Position numbers and translations under genes: made by a program. Positions 1 to 32,828 of a stretch of DNA of 64,000 nucleotides are shown here, one piece after another. Source of the stretch: Blastocystis sp. Blastoise (Eukaryota > Sar > Bigyra > Opalinata > Blastocystidae); assembly GCA_039096225.1 (NCBI GenBank), contig JBBPEB010000033.1, positions 710,501 to 774,500 of the forward strand, read 5' to 3'. The notes beneath the pieces were generated by a model. It was not told where the DNA came from, did not search any database, and saw only the letters and a list, made by a program, of their open reading frames with translations. The first letter of the stretch is position 1, and each line of letters opens with the position of its first letter.

Positions 1-7
1 AGAAGAA

Positions 8-3791
<3,784 letters not shown>

Positions 3792-4700
3792 TTTAATTAT
3801 ATATATATATATATATATAGAATCTTCTTTTTTTTATTCATTTTATTATGTTTTCTATTGGGGTTATTTTTATATATTTCTTATTATTCGTCATTTAAAG
3901 TTGTTTTTTCTAAATTCATATATTATTCTACATAAATTATATTTATTGAATTGAAATAGTTACTACTAAAAGTAGTAGAGAAAATCAGTAACAAACATAA
4001 TATATAAATTTATTATTTAAATAACCTATCTAAAATATATTCATAAAAAAGAATTATCACGATCGTATTATATTTCTAATGATCATGTTTATTTATGAAA
4101 GTTTTTAATATAATATATACTATAAATACTGTGTATTAAAAGCAGAATAAGATTCAAAGAAATCATAATATATAGTATTCACACCTATTTTCAATAAGCA
4201 TAAGTCGCCAACTTTTTAATATTTCAATATATGGTATTTATTTCATTTAATTCCACTAGTTTCCATAAAGAACCTTCTGATTCTATGCGAATGAATCAAT
4301 CAAACATTAAATAAAAGTTAAAAAATAATAAATTCAATAATATGAATGAAGAACTTATTTAATCGTATCTAGAGTTGTTAATATATATTCTTCAACTTTA
4401 TCTCAAATGTTAGATGATAACATTTATAAAATATATGAGAACTGCATACGATTGATCAGCCAAGTTAATTTCTATAATAGCTCAAAATTGTTCTAATGGT
4501 AGATATATAAACAAGAAATACAAATTCATTTAAAAAATATAAATTCTATATTTACGATGAACAGAAAAGAACAAAAAAAATTTGATTTCAAATTATTATT
4601 GTATCCTTTCATCTTTCTATTTCTTATATAAAAAGAGACATTTTTTTCAGTGTTGATTATAATTATACATTCTTCTCATTATTAATTATATATACTCATC
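3792..4700. other. Intergenic region between SUV3 and PI3-kinase genes
   Basis: About 900 bases without a supportable gene. The sequence is AT-rich but, unlike the introns, has few long microsatellites. Both flanking genes point right, so it should hold the SUV3 polyadenylation region and the PI3-kinase promoter. I see no RNA gene, transposon end or long inverted repeat. Confidence 0.6.
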
Positions 4701-12080
<7,380 letters not shown>

Positions 12081-12755
12081 TATATATATTCATTTATATA
12101 TATTTTTATATGTAGTATAAATTTATTATTCTTTTACGCTCAAACTCTTTTTGCTATTATTATGTTTTTTTTTCTCATTTTTTTGCATCTACTATAATTT
12201 CTCTTCTTTCTTCTAGTCATATAGAGTTTTAATTCTCTTGTGTCACGTTGCGTTTCTTTTTCATAAATCTTTTTATAGTATTATTATTATTATTTTATTT
12301 TTATTATCATGCTTCTCTCTTTCTTTATAAATTTTTAATTTTATATATTCAACTTCATCTCACTGTTGGTTATTAAATCATATTAAGTATTATGTTAAAT
12401 TCATCAATTTATTCGCAAAGTTTTGTAAATAATCTATATGATTTTTCATTTTAGACAACTATTTCACTCTGATCATTATATCTTGAATATCATTCAGACA
12501 TATGTTTCGTTAAACAGTAAAAAGAAGAGCAAATTGGTTCTAGAAATACAATGAGGTAATAACGAGATTTTTTGAGATTGTGTCCAACTATAATTATTGG
12601 ATGAAGTTGATTGAACCAGAATTATGAATATATGATTGGTTTAATTGAGATTCGTTCTCCTATCACTGATCTCATAAAAAAAAATCTCACAAAAACACAA
12701 TGATCTCTCTCCTAAGAATCAGAATTAGATTTATTTTGTTTATTAATAAAGAGAA
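12081..12755. other. Intergenic region and probable promoter of the alpha-mannosidase gene
   Basis: About 675 bases without a gene. The left half is T-rich and probably holds the PI3-kinase 3' end. A CCAAT box in reverse orientation (TGATTGGTTT at about 12632-12641) lies about 120 bases before the mannosidase ATG. Nothing else is recognised. Confidence 0.5.
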
Positions 12756-15700
12756 ATGAAGTTCTTTTTATTGTCTGTACTGTTTTTTATTGCTCTATGT
12801 GCTGCAAAAACTAATGAAAAACAAACTTATCTTGCTGAAGTACTTTTTGTTCATGATTTCTTATAGACTATTTCTCTAGCGTGCAAGAAGTCATGAAAAT
12901 GTAACCAATATGGTTCCCTTCGATGAAGATGTTAATGTTTTCCTTATTCCTCATACTCATGATGACCCAGGTTGGCTTGTTACTAGCGATCAATATTATG
13001 TTAAAGTATATATTTTTTTGATATATTTTTCTTGTTTTATTTACGAATCATTAATATATATTTCTGTAGCAAGTCCGATACATTCTTGATTCTGTCGTTG
13101 CTGCTTTACAAGCTAACAAAAAGAGAAAGTTTACGTATTTGAGAACATTATTTAACATTGTTTTATCAATATAGATATGTTGAACAATCATTCTTCCAAA
13201 GATGGTGGAATGAACAAAATGACAAGCAAAAAGAAATTGTTCGTCAACTTGTTCATGAAGGCCGTGTATATAATTATTTTATTATTATTTTATTTATTAT
13301 TATTTTATTTAATTTATATATATAACAAAAACTTGTTTATTCTTAATGAATCAATAAAATGTAAATAATATATAATATATATATAGTTAGAAATGAATTT
13401 AGGTGGTTGGTGTATGACTGATGAAGCAGGTGCTCATTATGAAGATATTATTAATGAAATGACATTAGGTCATAAATTTATTTTTGATCAATTAGGTATA
13501 CGTCCTACAGTAGCTTGGCATATTGATCCTTTTGGTCATTCTAGTCAAGTAATGTCTTTATATGCTTCAATGGGATTTGATACATTTACATTAGATAGAA
13601 TCCATTATGATGATATGGCTTATAGAAAAAATAACCAAAAAATGGAATTTGTGGAAAGAGGTTCAAAATCATTAGGTGAAGAAAGTGATATATTTGTTCA
13701 TGTTTTAGATAATGGTTATGCTGCTCCTGCTGAATGTAATTTCTTTGCTACTGATGCTGGTCAATGTTATTATTGGACAAAAGATGAAGATTGGGCTCAG
13801 TGGAATAGTGAATTACCTACGTATGTTTATATAGGTTTATTTATATATTTATTATATTAATTATTCTTGTTTAGTGATTATTATTTATTATTGATTATAT
13901 TAATTATTTTATTATTATTTTACTATTATTTTATTATGCTTAAACTAACCAATATTTCAACCCATATATACATTTATATATAATATTAACAAAATATATA
14001 TATAACATATATATATATATAGTTATGAGAATAATATGGAATATCATGCTAAGAGATTTGTAGAGATGGTCCGTAAGCGAGCTACTTGGTATGATAATGG
14101 TAATAATATATTAATGACCTATGGTGAAGATTTTACATTCCATAATGCTTTTATTCCTTTTGCTAATATGGATAAATTTATGGAATATATTAATGATAGA
14201 TATGATCAATATCATATTAAATTTCAATATGCTGTTTTATCTGATTATGTGAAAGCTGTAAATACTCATAAGAAAGAATGGGATGTTAAGAAAGATGATT
14301 TCTTCCCTTATGCCAATAAACCTTCTGGTTTCTGGACTGGCTATTATACTTCTAGAGATAGACTGAAAGGACTTATTCGGTATATATATATTGTTTTATT
14401 ATTATTTATAATATATTCTTATGATTTGTTTAGTTATTATTTATTATATATTCTTTATTTTTTCATTTATTTATTTATTATATATTATTATTTGCTTATA
14501 TATCATTTTTCTATTAATAAAATATAAATTTAATATTATATAGTGAAAAGATGAATGAATTATCAAATGCTGAAATGTACTTAGCTCTTTCTAAAGCTGA
14601 AAAGAAATCACTTAATTTTGCTGAATTATATTCAGATATTATGACTTTAAGAAAAGCTCAAGGAGAAGCCCAACATCATGATGCTATTACTGGTATTTTA
14701 TTTATTTATTTTTTTTTTTTTTTATTATTATTATTATTTATTATTTATTTATTTATCATTATTACTATTTAACTTTATCTACTTTATTATTAATATTTAT
14801 TTATTTATTTCTCATTATTTTCTATACTATATATTATTATTATTATTATTATATAGGTACTGAAAAACAAGCTGTAGCTAATGATTATAATGTTCAATTA
14901 GTGAATGGTGCTTATTATGCAAATAAAGCTGCTTCTACAGTATTAGACATATATACTACATTAGAGAATATTAATAAGAATAGTACTGAAGTTTTCCCTT
15001 TATTAACTGAAGAGAATCGTATTGCTGTAGTATTATCAAATAGTATTGCTTGGAATAGAAAAGAAATAATTCAATTAATTTCTCCTCGTAGTGATGTAGG
15101 TATATATGATAAAGAAGGAAAACCATTTGAAGTTCAAATTAATGAAATTCCAGAATTCTCTTATGATCGTCGTAATGGTACTTATTATGTATATTTCCCC
15201 GTGGAAATACCTGCTATGGGATATACTATTGTATATATTAAAGTTAATAAAGATGCTATTGTGACTAAACCTATTGAAGATACTTTTATTGGTAATAATA
15301 AGATGAAGTTAAATACTGAAAATGGTATATATAGTATTATTAATTATATATGAATAAAATAATTTGTTTTATATTTTTAGTATTATATATACTATTTATA
15401 TAGGTTATATAAAGGAAATCACTTTATCTACTGGTGAATCTCTTCCTCTTAATGCTAATTATTATGAATATTCTGGTAATAATGGTTCTCCTCAAAATTC
15501 TGGTGCTTATGCTTTTGTTCCTAGTTATAATCATAATATGAATATAGGTTCTACTAATGATAATAAAATAATAAAAACACTTTCTGTAAGTAGAAAAGAA
15601 GGACGTAATCTTGGTTATTTCTTACAAGTTATTTCTAGTGAGAATTATGATGATGTTCTTCAAAATACTATTAGTGAGGTTAATGAAGATAATATTAAAT

Positions 15701-17331
15701 TTATGGCTCAACGATTTGATAAGAAAGAAGGATGGGGTCAACTTCCTAGTATTAATAGTATATCTATTGATTTAGATGAAAAAGTAGAAAATACTATTCG
15801 TCAACAAATTGTAATTAAGAAATCAGATTCTATTACTCAAACAGTTACTATTGAATTCCCTTATGCTTTACCTGAAAATACTAAAGTATATATGTTTACT
15901 TCTATTGTTAGTCATAATGAAGATGTATATACTTGTGTTATAAAAGAAATATGTAATAAATATGCTATTGTTATGATTAGTACTACTAGTGAAGAAGGTT
16001 GGAAAAATGATATTACTCTTAATTATCTTGCTTTTACTGAAGGTTCTCAACCATTTGATTCTCTTCATGTTGAATATGGTTCTATTGAAGGAAAGACTGG
16101 AGATAATGGTATAGCTGTTATTGATGCTAAGATTGATACCAATGATATTAATACATTTATTATTACTCAAATAACTAGTACTACTGAATTACTTGGTACA
16201 AGTATTCGTCATTTTTCAGATAAAAAGTATTCTATTAATGCTTGTACTCCTTCTTTAACTAAAGATGTTCCTCTTATTATGTCTTATATTGTTATTTCTA
16301 CTAAAGTAATTGGTGAATATGTTATTCCTGAAACATCTTCTGTAAATATTAAAGTAATTAAAGGTAATCTTGTAGAAGAAATTCAACAAACTTATATTGA
16401 TGGTTATTCTACTATTTATAGAGTTTATAAAGAAGGTATTCAAGAAGATGCTGTAGAAATTATTACTGAATTAAATGGATTACATGATGGTAAAGAACTA
16501 GTTCTTCAATTTAATACTAATCTTCATAATGAAAAGACTCTTTATGCTGATACTATTGGTATGGAACAACAAAAACGTGTTTATAATCCTGAATTTACTC
16601 AACCTATTTCTGGTAATTTCTATCCTGTTGTTTCTCGTGTTTATATTGAAGATGAAAAAGAAGATAGCCGTTTAACTGTATTAGTCGATAGAGCTCATGG
16701 TGTATCTTCTCAAGAAGAAGGAAGAATGGAAATTATGATAAAACGTAAGACTTTAGGTGATGATGGTTATGGTGTTGGTGAAGCTCTTAAAGAAAATGAT
16801 CAAGTTAAAGGTAGAATGTGGATGATTTTTGGTAAAAAAGAAATATCTTCTTTAATATATAAACAATTAGATTTATATTTAGCTCATCCTATACTTCCTT
16901 TCTATTCTTCTATAAATAATGAACAAGTTGAATCTGTTAATAATCAATATTCTTTTGTTCAATCTGAATTACCTAAGAATATTCAATTATTAAATTTCCA
17001 ATTAGCTGGATTAGATGATAAGACTTATATTTTAAGATTCCATCATATTTATGAAAAGAATGAATCTGAATTAGCTATTCCTGTAGAAATTGATTTATCT
17101 AAACTTTTTAAAGGTTTTGAAATTGTTGATTATGAAGAAATGATCTTAACTGGTATGTTTAATAAAGAACAAGTAGAAAAAGAACGTTTACATTGGGATA
17201 CTAATGAACATGAAATAACTGATTCTTCTTCTATTTCTACTACTCAAAAATCTATTATTCGTGGTTGTAAATCGACTATAATCACTCTTAAACCTATGGA
17301 ATTCAAGACTTTTACTGTTCATACTGCCTAA
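12756..17331 (+). CDS. Lysosomal-type alpha-mannosidase, glycoside hydrolase family 38
   Basis: This enzyme trims alpha-mannose from glycoproteins in lysosome-like compartments. The exons join in frame to 1,233 residues: 12756-12839, 12880-13005, 13070-13134, 13175-13265, 13387-13820, 14023-14379, 14544-14692, 14857-15324, 15404-17331. The protein starts with a signal peptide (MKFFLLSVLFFIALCAA). HTHDDPGWL at about 12952 carries the zinc-binding His and Asp, and AWHIDPFGHS at about 13514 carries the family nucleophile Asp. The middle helical domain includes QHHDAITGT, split by the intron after 14692, whose His pair is typical of GH38. The long last exon holds the beta-rich C-terminal domains. 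Length is somewhat above the roughly 1,000 residues usual for lysosomal members. Fungi mostly have the cytosolic Ams1 type instead, so this supports a protist source. Confidence 0.95.
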
Positions 17332-17559
17332 ATATGATTCATATAAATAATGTAATTATAAGTATTCTTGATTACATTAATACATAAAGTTTTATTGTTT
17401 AACAATGTGTTTTGTTTTTAATATTATTATTTTACTAATATTTTTTTTTTAACTTTTACAAAGATAATTTTTTATAATTTTATTGTTAATCATAAACAAC
17501 TAAACACAGCATATATATATATACTAATATATTATATACTGTAAAAAATAATAAATATT
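17332..17559. other. Convergent intergenic spacer
   Basis: About 230 bases between two converging stop codons, with a short TA run near 17510. It must hold the 3' ends of both transcripts. Nothing else is seen. Confidence 0.5.
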
Positions 17560-18522
17560 TTAAATCATCATAAATACAAATAATCCAGCAATAATAAAAG
17601 ATACAAAAGTAATAGAAGAAGAAAGAGCTCCATCTCTTGATTCATTAGATTTCCAAATAAGATCAGCACATAATAATCTTCCCTTATCAGTCTCATCTCC
17701 AACACTATGAATGACTAAAGATCTATATATATATAATATATTATTATTAATATTATTATAAATATATAAAAAAATAAAAATAACTTAGATTTATATATTA
17801 CCTCATAGTAGTTGAAGTAGGCCAATCTCTATTAATAACAAAAGAAATTCTACCTGTTTCATCTGTTTTTGCTTCACCCCAAATTTCATTTTCAGGTATA
17901 TCACAATCTTGAGAAGGATCATTCTGATAATAGTAGCCTATTATATATATATATATATATTAATATTAATATGGTAAAAAAAATAAAAATCTATTGATGA
18001 AAAATGTATATATATATATATTAATACAGTAAAAAAAAATATTTATGAAAATGTATAATTATATATATATATACCTCCTTGATTCGGTATACATGTATCA
18101 ATATGTCCTCTTAATAATAAAGAAGTATTTTCTAAAGGCTATATAAAATAAGAATGAAACTAATTTATAAAGTATATATACAACTAAATTAGGTAATGTT
18201 TCTGCTGTACCTGCATTAGCATCTTCAACAATAAAAAGATCTAAACCAAGATGGGTTGTCGATCTACATATATATTGTTATGAATCATTTATTAAGTAAT
18301 TTATCTTTGAATATATACTGTGTCACATCAAGTGTGAAGTTTCCATAAGCAGTATTCACAGCAATCTCAGTAGTAAATGGAATCCAATATGCTTCTTTTA
18401 TAGAAGCAGTACGAATAATTTCTACATAAATGATATTTTGAGATCATGTATATAATTTTAAAAATACTTGCGTCTTCAGAAATGGCAACGAGAACAAAAA
18501 GACAAAAAACAATCCACTTCAT
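17560..18522 (-). CDS. Secreted or membrane-anchored Cu/Zn superoxide dismutase-like protein with degenerate metal site
   Basis: Six minus-strand exons join in frame to about 225 residues. The start is a signal peptide (MKWIVFCLFVLVAISEDA) at 18522. The body resembles the Cu/Zn SOD fold: GLDLFIVEDANAG aligns with the GFHVHEFGD region, GGYYYQNDP with the zinc-loop region, and MRSLVIHSVGDE (about 17715) with the conserved RSLVVH. If this alignment is right, several metal-binding His are replaced (H-x-H reads D-L-F, and the GHYN His reads Tyr), while the VIH histidine remains. The C-terminus is a hydrophobic helix (SSITFVSFIIAGLFVFMMI), suggesting a membrane or GPI anchor. It is probably not an active dismutase. 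Family assignment is moderate, because only one motif is strongly conserved. Confidence 0.6.
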
Positions 18523-19362
18523 TGAAACAATATTTCTATAATCAAATATTTATTGATCAACAAACAATATATACTCAACAATTAAAACAGTTAAAATGAA
18601 AAATTATTTATTTTTGAATTGAATAACGAAAAGAAAACGAAGGAAATGATATGAAGAATTGTGTTTTTTCGGATTTTTATTGGATTATGATACTTAGGAT
18701 CAAGTAGAAGTGATATAATAGAATTCATCACATAGAATTTTGAATATAGTATATTGTATGTATCCTTTGGATTGGATATAAATATACATACTCCAAAGGA
18801 ATAAAATGAAACGAAGGAATCAAGTAGCAAAAAGTGAATATCTTATCCTCATTTTCATTAAATACATATTGTTATATTGATTGTTTGCATATTAGTAACA
18901 TAAAAAAAAATAGCTACCGTTATGATCATCAAATCATCCTTATCTTTTCTTTATGTTCTTCATTTACTTGTTTATTTTACATACTTATGTTTCCCTTTTC
19001 AATCATATCATAATTATACCAAGAGAACAACAAAGTCAACGCCAATTTTCATAAGAAATCGTTTCCATATCAAATATATCATTTCACATATTTTCATTAA
19101 ATAAGGAGATGTAAAAAAAAAGAAATGAAGATTATTTGAATACACATTATTGTTTGAAATCTTTTGTGTTGCTTTCGATGAGCCAAATACATGTGCTCAA
19201 AAAGAACTTTAGTATAATACTCAGTTCTATTTCATGATATTAAGTACTATTTGATTCATATATTGTTTTAAAGTACTGGCTTTCTAATCAAAAACTATTT
19301 TTCAGAGAGAAACAGAGATCTTTTCTTTTTTTTTAATTTTTGTATTAACATTTTTTAACAAA
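18523..19362. promoter_or_regulatory. Divergent intergenic region, SOD-like (-) and PH-kinase (+)
   Basis: About 840 bases separate two start codons that point away from each other, so both promoters should lie here. Open frames of 79 codons (minus) and 60 codons (plus) are present, but neither has family similarity or neighbouring exons. No clear motif is seen beyond T-rich tracts just before the kinase ATG. Confidence 0.45.
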
Positions 19363-23891
<4,529 letters not shown>

Positions 23892-25525
23892 TCATTTTTT
23901 TTATATCTACTCAATATTTATATTTTTTTTCTTTCATCATTCACTATTATACTTTATATATACTTTAAAATTAATATAGTATTTGTAAATAGAGTTCCTA
24001 TTCATTATTTGATTCTATATTGGATGTCTTTTCTGTCAATTCAATCTTGTTTTTAATTTCTATAACTAATTATTGCTCTTACAATATATTCCACATGCTT
24101 ATTTATATATGTTGCCATTATAAGCTAATTAAAACAGAAAAAAACTCTTTATTAATAAGTTCTTTTCAAGAATGAACAAATTTTTTGATTTATCGATTAT
24201 AAGAAATTTTCTTATTTTCTCCTTAATATATCAAGAGACGTGTACATGAAACATTAACTTAAATATCACTAATTCGGACTTTTAATAAATACCAAAAAAT
24301 ATAGAGTCAACAACATAATGTTTTTTGTATATTATTATTCATTATCAACTAATGTACATCTAACTGTAGGCATCATTTATGAAAATATTAATGTAAAATG
24401 TTTATGGAAATACATAATTGTGTTATGATGACGAATATTTATTGGCATATGTGCGGTATATCTGTCTAAGATATAATATATGTTTTTTTTTCCGAAAATC
24501 AACATAAAGAATGAAATGATGACTAGCAAAAATGGAGCATAGTATAATTTTTTTTAATAAAACGTGATCTACAAATACTTGTAACTATAAAAAGAAAGTA
24601 ATATATGCATTTCTAAATGATCAGTTCTTTTGACATAAAATGTCCACTTTTTTATTTATTTATATAGTATTTAAATAGAAGAATCAGGAAATACTAAAAA
24701 ATTTTATAAAATTATTTATTGATGATTTTATCATTAGTAAATGGTATATACAACTCTTTTCCATTGAATAAGCAAGTATTTAGAGTAATTTGGGAAAATA
24801 AATTATTTCGATATAGTATTCAGTTGTTTATTTATTTTATACAAATTGAATCAAAAAGTAGTGTGGAAATAAAGAAATCAAAGTAACTTAATAAAATATA
24901 TAAAATACTGATTTTAGAATTAATTGCAATTAAAATTCTTTTTTTTATACTTTGATAATAGTATACACCTAAACTTCATTAGCCTAACTAATAATGTGAT
25001 ATAAATATATAGTTTAAACCTACTCAAAAAGTGTCATTCGTTGATTAAAGCCTATAAAATCTTGAAAACGATGAATATATCATTCTTTTTGTGATGAAAC
25101 TTGATTGTTAGACTAATATCTCTTTACTGAGTTATTTTAAACCATATAAATGAATATCTTTTATACATGACAATTCATTCTAAAGAACCGTTGAATATGT
25201 TAAGAACAATGGAAGTCACCATTCATTTTTGAGCGAATGATTGGCTTATTCCGTTGGATGTTTCCTCTTTTTTGGTGACAAGATCGCTGTGTTTTTTATG
25301 GAAATTTATGGCTTTTGGCTACAGAAACAATCTTGTTACCGAAAAAAGTGGAACCGACTCTTCTTTTAGAAGAACCAATGAAAATCGAGTTTAAGAAAAG
25401 ATTGCTTACAGACTGGTTATTGTCAACAAAATCTCTTTTTGAAAAGACGAAGAGAAAAAGAATAGAATTCTCCATAAAAAATTATTTATTAAAAGTTATT
25501 ACTTAAAGAAAAAAGAAATATTAAA
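23892..25525. other. Intergenic region before transketolase, with CCAAT boxes
   Basis: About 1.6 kb with no supportable gene, and much poorer in microsatellites than the introns. Reverse CCAAT-like elements TGATTGGCTTA (about 25239) and CGTTGGATG (about 25252) lie about 270-290 bases before the transketolase ATG. A 63-codon open frame at 25315-25506 has no recognisable relatives and ends just before the gene; it could be an upstream ORF or chance. I see no transposon ends. Confidence 0.5.
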
Positions 25526-28834
<3,309 letters not shown>

Positions 28835-29473
28835 TCAAATATATATATATGTTGCTCTATATTACTGAGGAGCATAATCTATTCATATTTATTTTTATTA
28901 GCTTGCTAATATTCATATATTTAATATATTTTTTTACTTAATCCTTTTTCTTTTTTCTGTCGAATATGATAGTTTTTTTTTGCTAATTATTCATATTCTT
29001 TTTATGTCTCATTGACAGAAAATGTCAAGTCTTTGCTCTGTCATTTGCTCATATTCTGTTGTTACATTCTGGTCTCTCTATACTATTTATTTCTGTTCAT
29101 ATATTTGTTTCTATTCTCGCTGATTAGAAAGTTATTTGTCATATATATGTTTTGTTGTATGTCTATGACTGGTATTGAATTCATCAATAATAGAGAATCA
29201 AAATTATATTTAAAATAATAAGAATAAATCAAAGAGAGCACACTATGGGAAATGTTCTCGTTTTATTTTGTCATATTTTATAGCATTAAATATTCTCCAT
29301 GTACTGGAAAACATAATTATAATAAATAATATGTAAAGAGATTATCACAAAGTAAATAAATACTAGTAATGAATATTGTTTATTGTTAAAGTTTTTAAGC
29401 ATATATAAATTTTTATTTCTAATAGAAGCGTTTTTAATTATATATAAATCAAATATAACAAAAAGGCTAAAAA
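28835..29473. other. Intergenic region between transketolase and sirtuin
   Basis: About 640 bases without a supportable gene. The left part is T-rich, as expected of a 3' end. Short open frames (68 codons on each strand) have no family features. No motif is recognised. Confidence 0.5.
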
Positions 29474-31495
29474 ATGAATCGAAATAAAACAACTAAAAAG
29501 TACATTACAGATTACATTGGTCTTCTTATATTTTTAGAAAGTCACTAAACATCTCAAAGACTCTGTCTCCTACTGAAGAGAATGATATTAATCCAAATTT
29601 ATTACATCAATATGAATGCACTGTATTATTTGTTTTTCTAAATATAATTTATTTAGTTGGCTCGACTTCTTTGTTCTTCAAAAAAAATCGTTGTAATCCT
29701 AGGAGCTGGCATCAGTGTTGGTGCAGGAATTCCTGATTTTCGAAGCAAAGTATATATGATATAATATGAGTTGACATAACAAGTTAATAAACATTCGTAT
29801 TATAGAATGGAATATATAAGAAAGTTCCAGATTTCTTTCCAAAGTATGTTTCACCCGAAGAAGTATTTTCTCGTGATTATTTTAAAGAGGATCCTCATTT
29901 ACTATTTAAATCATTACAATATATATTCAAAAGTATGTTTTTATATATTATATATTATTATATATTATATATTATATATTATATTATATATTATATATTA
30001 TTATATATTAATATTATATTATATATTATATATTATATATTATATATTATAAATAAATATATATATAGATTGTATATTAAAACCGACATCAATGCATCAA
30101 TATATTCAGGATATATACAAAGAAGGACGTTTATTGAGATTATATACACAAAATATAGATACTATTGAAGGAAAAGATTATGGTGAGAAATGTGTTCATA
30201 TTCATGGAAATATATACAGTGGCTATTGTACTAAATGCAAGTATATATATGTATTTTAAAGTTTTTAATTTCTTTTTCTAATTTTTTTTGCAAAAAAAAA
30301 GTAAGTACTATAATATTATGATGTTTAAAGTATTATTATTAATTATTATAATTATTATATAGGAGGAAAGTCAATGAAGGAGAAATTATGACATCAATAA
30401 AAGAAGGAAAAGCTGGAATTTGTCGTGATAATAATTGTGATGGATATATAATAGTAATATATATATTTCTCAATATTATTATTATATATATACAAAGATA
30501 AAAATATTATTCCAGAATTATTCATATTATATATTATAATAAAAAAATGATATACTATTATTCTAGAATTATTCATTATATATATATAATGATATACTAA
30601 TATTCTAGAATTATTCTTATCCTATATATATAAATAGGGATATATATGTCCAGATGTTACTTTATATGGAGATCCAATAAATAAAAAAGTGTATTCTTAT
30701 ATGTATGAAGATCAACAATGTGTATTTATATATAATTATAAATAAAACTTTATATTTCTTATTATTCCTATTATACCCTATTATTATTCATTTTAGTATA
30801 TCTAAATGTCTTTCTATACATATATATATATAGTGTGATTTAGTCTTGATTATTGGTACGTCATTAGCCGTTGAACCTCTATCTTCTCTTGTTTCTCTCT
30901 ATTCTACTATACCTACTGTATATATATAGAGTCATCTATAACACATATTATGTAATAATTAATTAATTATTTTGTATATATATACTTTATTGTTCTCTTT
31001 ATAAAGATTATAATAAATAAAACATGTATTAAACCTATTCAAATACAAGTACCTTTAGACACTAAAGTATTTCCCTATAAGTTTCAATTATTAGGAGATT
31101 GCCAACAAATACCTAACTATTTTCATCATATTATTCAACAATATCTATCGAAACATTCAAGTGACTGTTCTTTATCTTCTTCTTCATCTTCTTCTTCATC
31201 ATCATCATCATCTTCTTCTTCATCATCATCACCATCATCTTTTTCTTCATCTTCTTCCTCTAGTCTTCTTTCACTTTCTCTTATCCCAAAACCATCAAAT
31301 CTTTCACAATTTATTTTCTTTCTTTTTCCAGTATATATACATAATTTCTTTTGTACACTTGACGAATTCATTATTATTATTTTCTAAATTGTTTTTAAAT
31401 ATTATTTATAATATAAAATATAGGATGGAGTGAAATCGTCAATAAAAAAATATAAAAATATATGTTCACATCTATTTTCTGTAAATTATTCGTAA
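29474..31495 (+). CDS. Sir2-family NAD-dependent protein deacylase (sirtuin)
   Basis: Sirtuins remove acyl groups from lysines using NAD. The start at 29474 opens a short exon (MNRNKTTKK) spliced at GTACAT to the next. Motifs: the NAD-binding GAGISVGAGIPDFRS at about 29703, TQNIDTIEG at about 30148, the catalytic His in HIHGN at about 30199, a zinc module with C-x2-C (CTKC, about 30228) and C-x4-C (CRDNNC, about 30423), CPDVTLYGD near 30650, and GTSLAVEP near 30856. It resembles Sir2 class I/II nuclear or cytosolic enzymes. A C-terminal run of more than 20 Ser residues (about 31165-31262) follows the catalytic core, then a final short exon ends at TAA 31493-31495. No mitochondrial presequence is evident. 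Introns are short and TA-rich. Confidence 0.92.
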
Positions 31496-32820
31496 ATGTT
31501 CAAAATGAATATAAAGTTGGCTTTATAAATAATTAATCAAAGTTAATGTTATTCAATATATACGAATCATATTAAAATACACATAAATTTTATTTCAAAA
31601 CAATTTTACTCTGGGACCACTATATTTGCATCACAATTATTCAACATTAATCTTATCAAGAAAGAGAGTATTATTTACAATTATCAGACATAACAGTAGA
31701 AATACTAGTATTTATTCTATAACAAATTTATGTGCATATAAAAATCCATATAATATAAACTGCAATTATTAAATAAAAAGAGATAGACAAACCGCTATAA
31801 TCAACGTATTATATTAAAATAATACAGTTGTAATGAGTATAAAAAGTAAAGGAGATGAATTACTAGAAATTGAAGTTATTCGTCATAAAAATTTTTGTTC
31901 AATTAACCTTGATACAAGACTACAGAACATATAAAGGTCGAATTTTGTAAATTAAAGAAATATATGTTGAGGGTAAAAACAAATTATGATATTTCAGTTC
32001 AAAATCTTTATTTTTTTAAACTAAAAAGTTATTTACACATAATAGAACATTTCATGATGTATTTAACACATAACCAGGATACTATAAAAGCGTAGGTACG
32101 AATAATCAAGAGACGAGCACTTACGTGTTGATCCTTGGTTAGAATATTGTTATTATAATTAAATGATCTATTCTTAATGATAAACACGTCACTGGCGTCT
32201 ATTAATGAAAACTTTATGAAAGACCACAGCACACAAATAAGTTGCGTGTTGTGTTTTATTGTAGATATCTTTTGTTTCTCTTTTTATTATTTTTTCTTCT
32301 CTATTTCTCTAATATAGAATAGTAATTATATTTATAATAGAATAATTTTCTCCTTTTATTTAAAACAAAAGATTTCATTCATAAACTTGATAAAAAAAGA
32401 AATGACGACGATTACCCAAATTATTCGATAATTTTTTTCGGAATTCTTTTCAGGTTTTTATTTTTAAAAACCAATCATTTTCCGATATAAAGTGAATTTT
32501 CCATGAAAATTTCGAAAAGATTTTTGTTAGTTTTGAAGGGATTGACACTCAACTCTTATTTTTAATTGTTTGAATCAGGTTATATTCTTTAGATATATGT
32601 AATAATTTAAAATATATTCATAAAGAAATGATGACGATAAAGAATAAATAATTTGTTTTATATTAGTAATATAATTGGATAAACAATCATATTTACAGGC
32701 AGTTCGTCATAGTGGAACCGATGAAAAAGGGAGAAACGTTAGGCTCCTTCATCGTGATGATTGATTGGATGAGTTAAAGATATCGCCGATTTAATTGGTT
32801 GAAAAAAATTGTAAACGAAA

Positions 32821-32828
32821 TTTCCAAT
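32821..32828 (+). repeat. Left 8-bp target-site duplication TTTCCAAT
   Basis: Perfect direct repeat of 33161-33168, immediately outside the CAGGG end of the hAT-type element. It contains a CCAAT box core. Confidence 0.9.

Noticed and set aside
18922-19104. 60-codon open frame in the SOD-like/PH-kinase spacer
   Set aside because: Hydrophobic composition follows base composition; no splice-linked exons or family motifs.
25315-25506. 63-codon open frame just upstream of transketolase
   Set aside because: No recognisable family, no neighbouring exons that extend it, and it may be a chance frame or upstream ORF in the 5' region.
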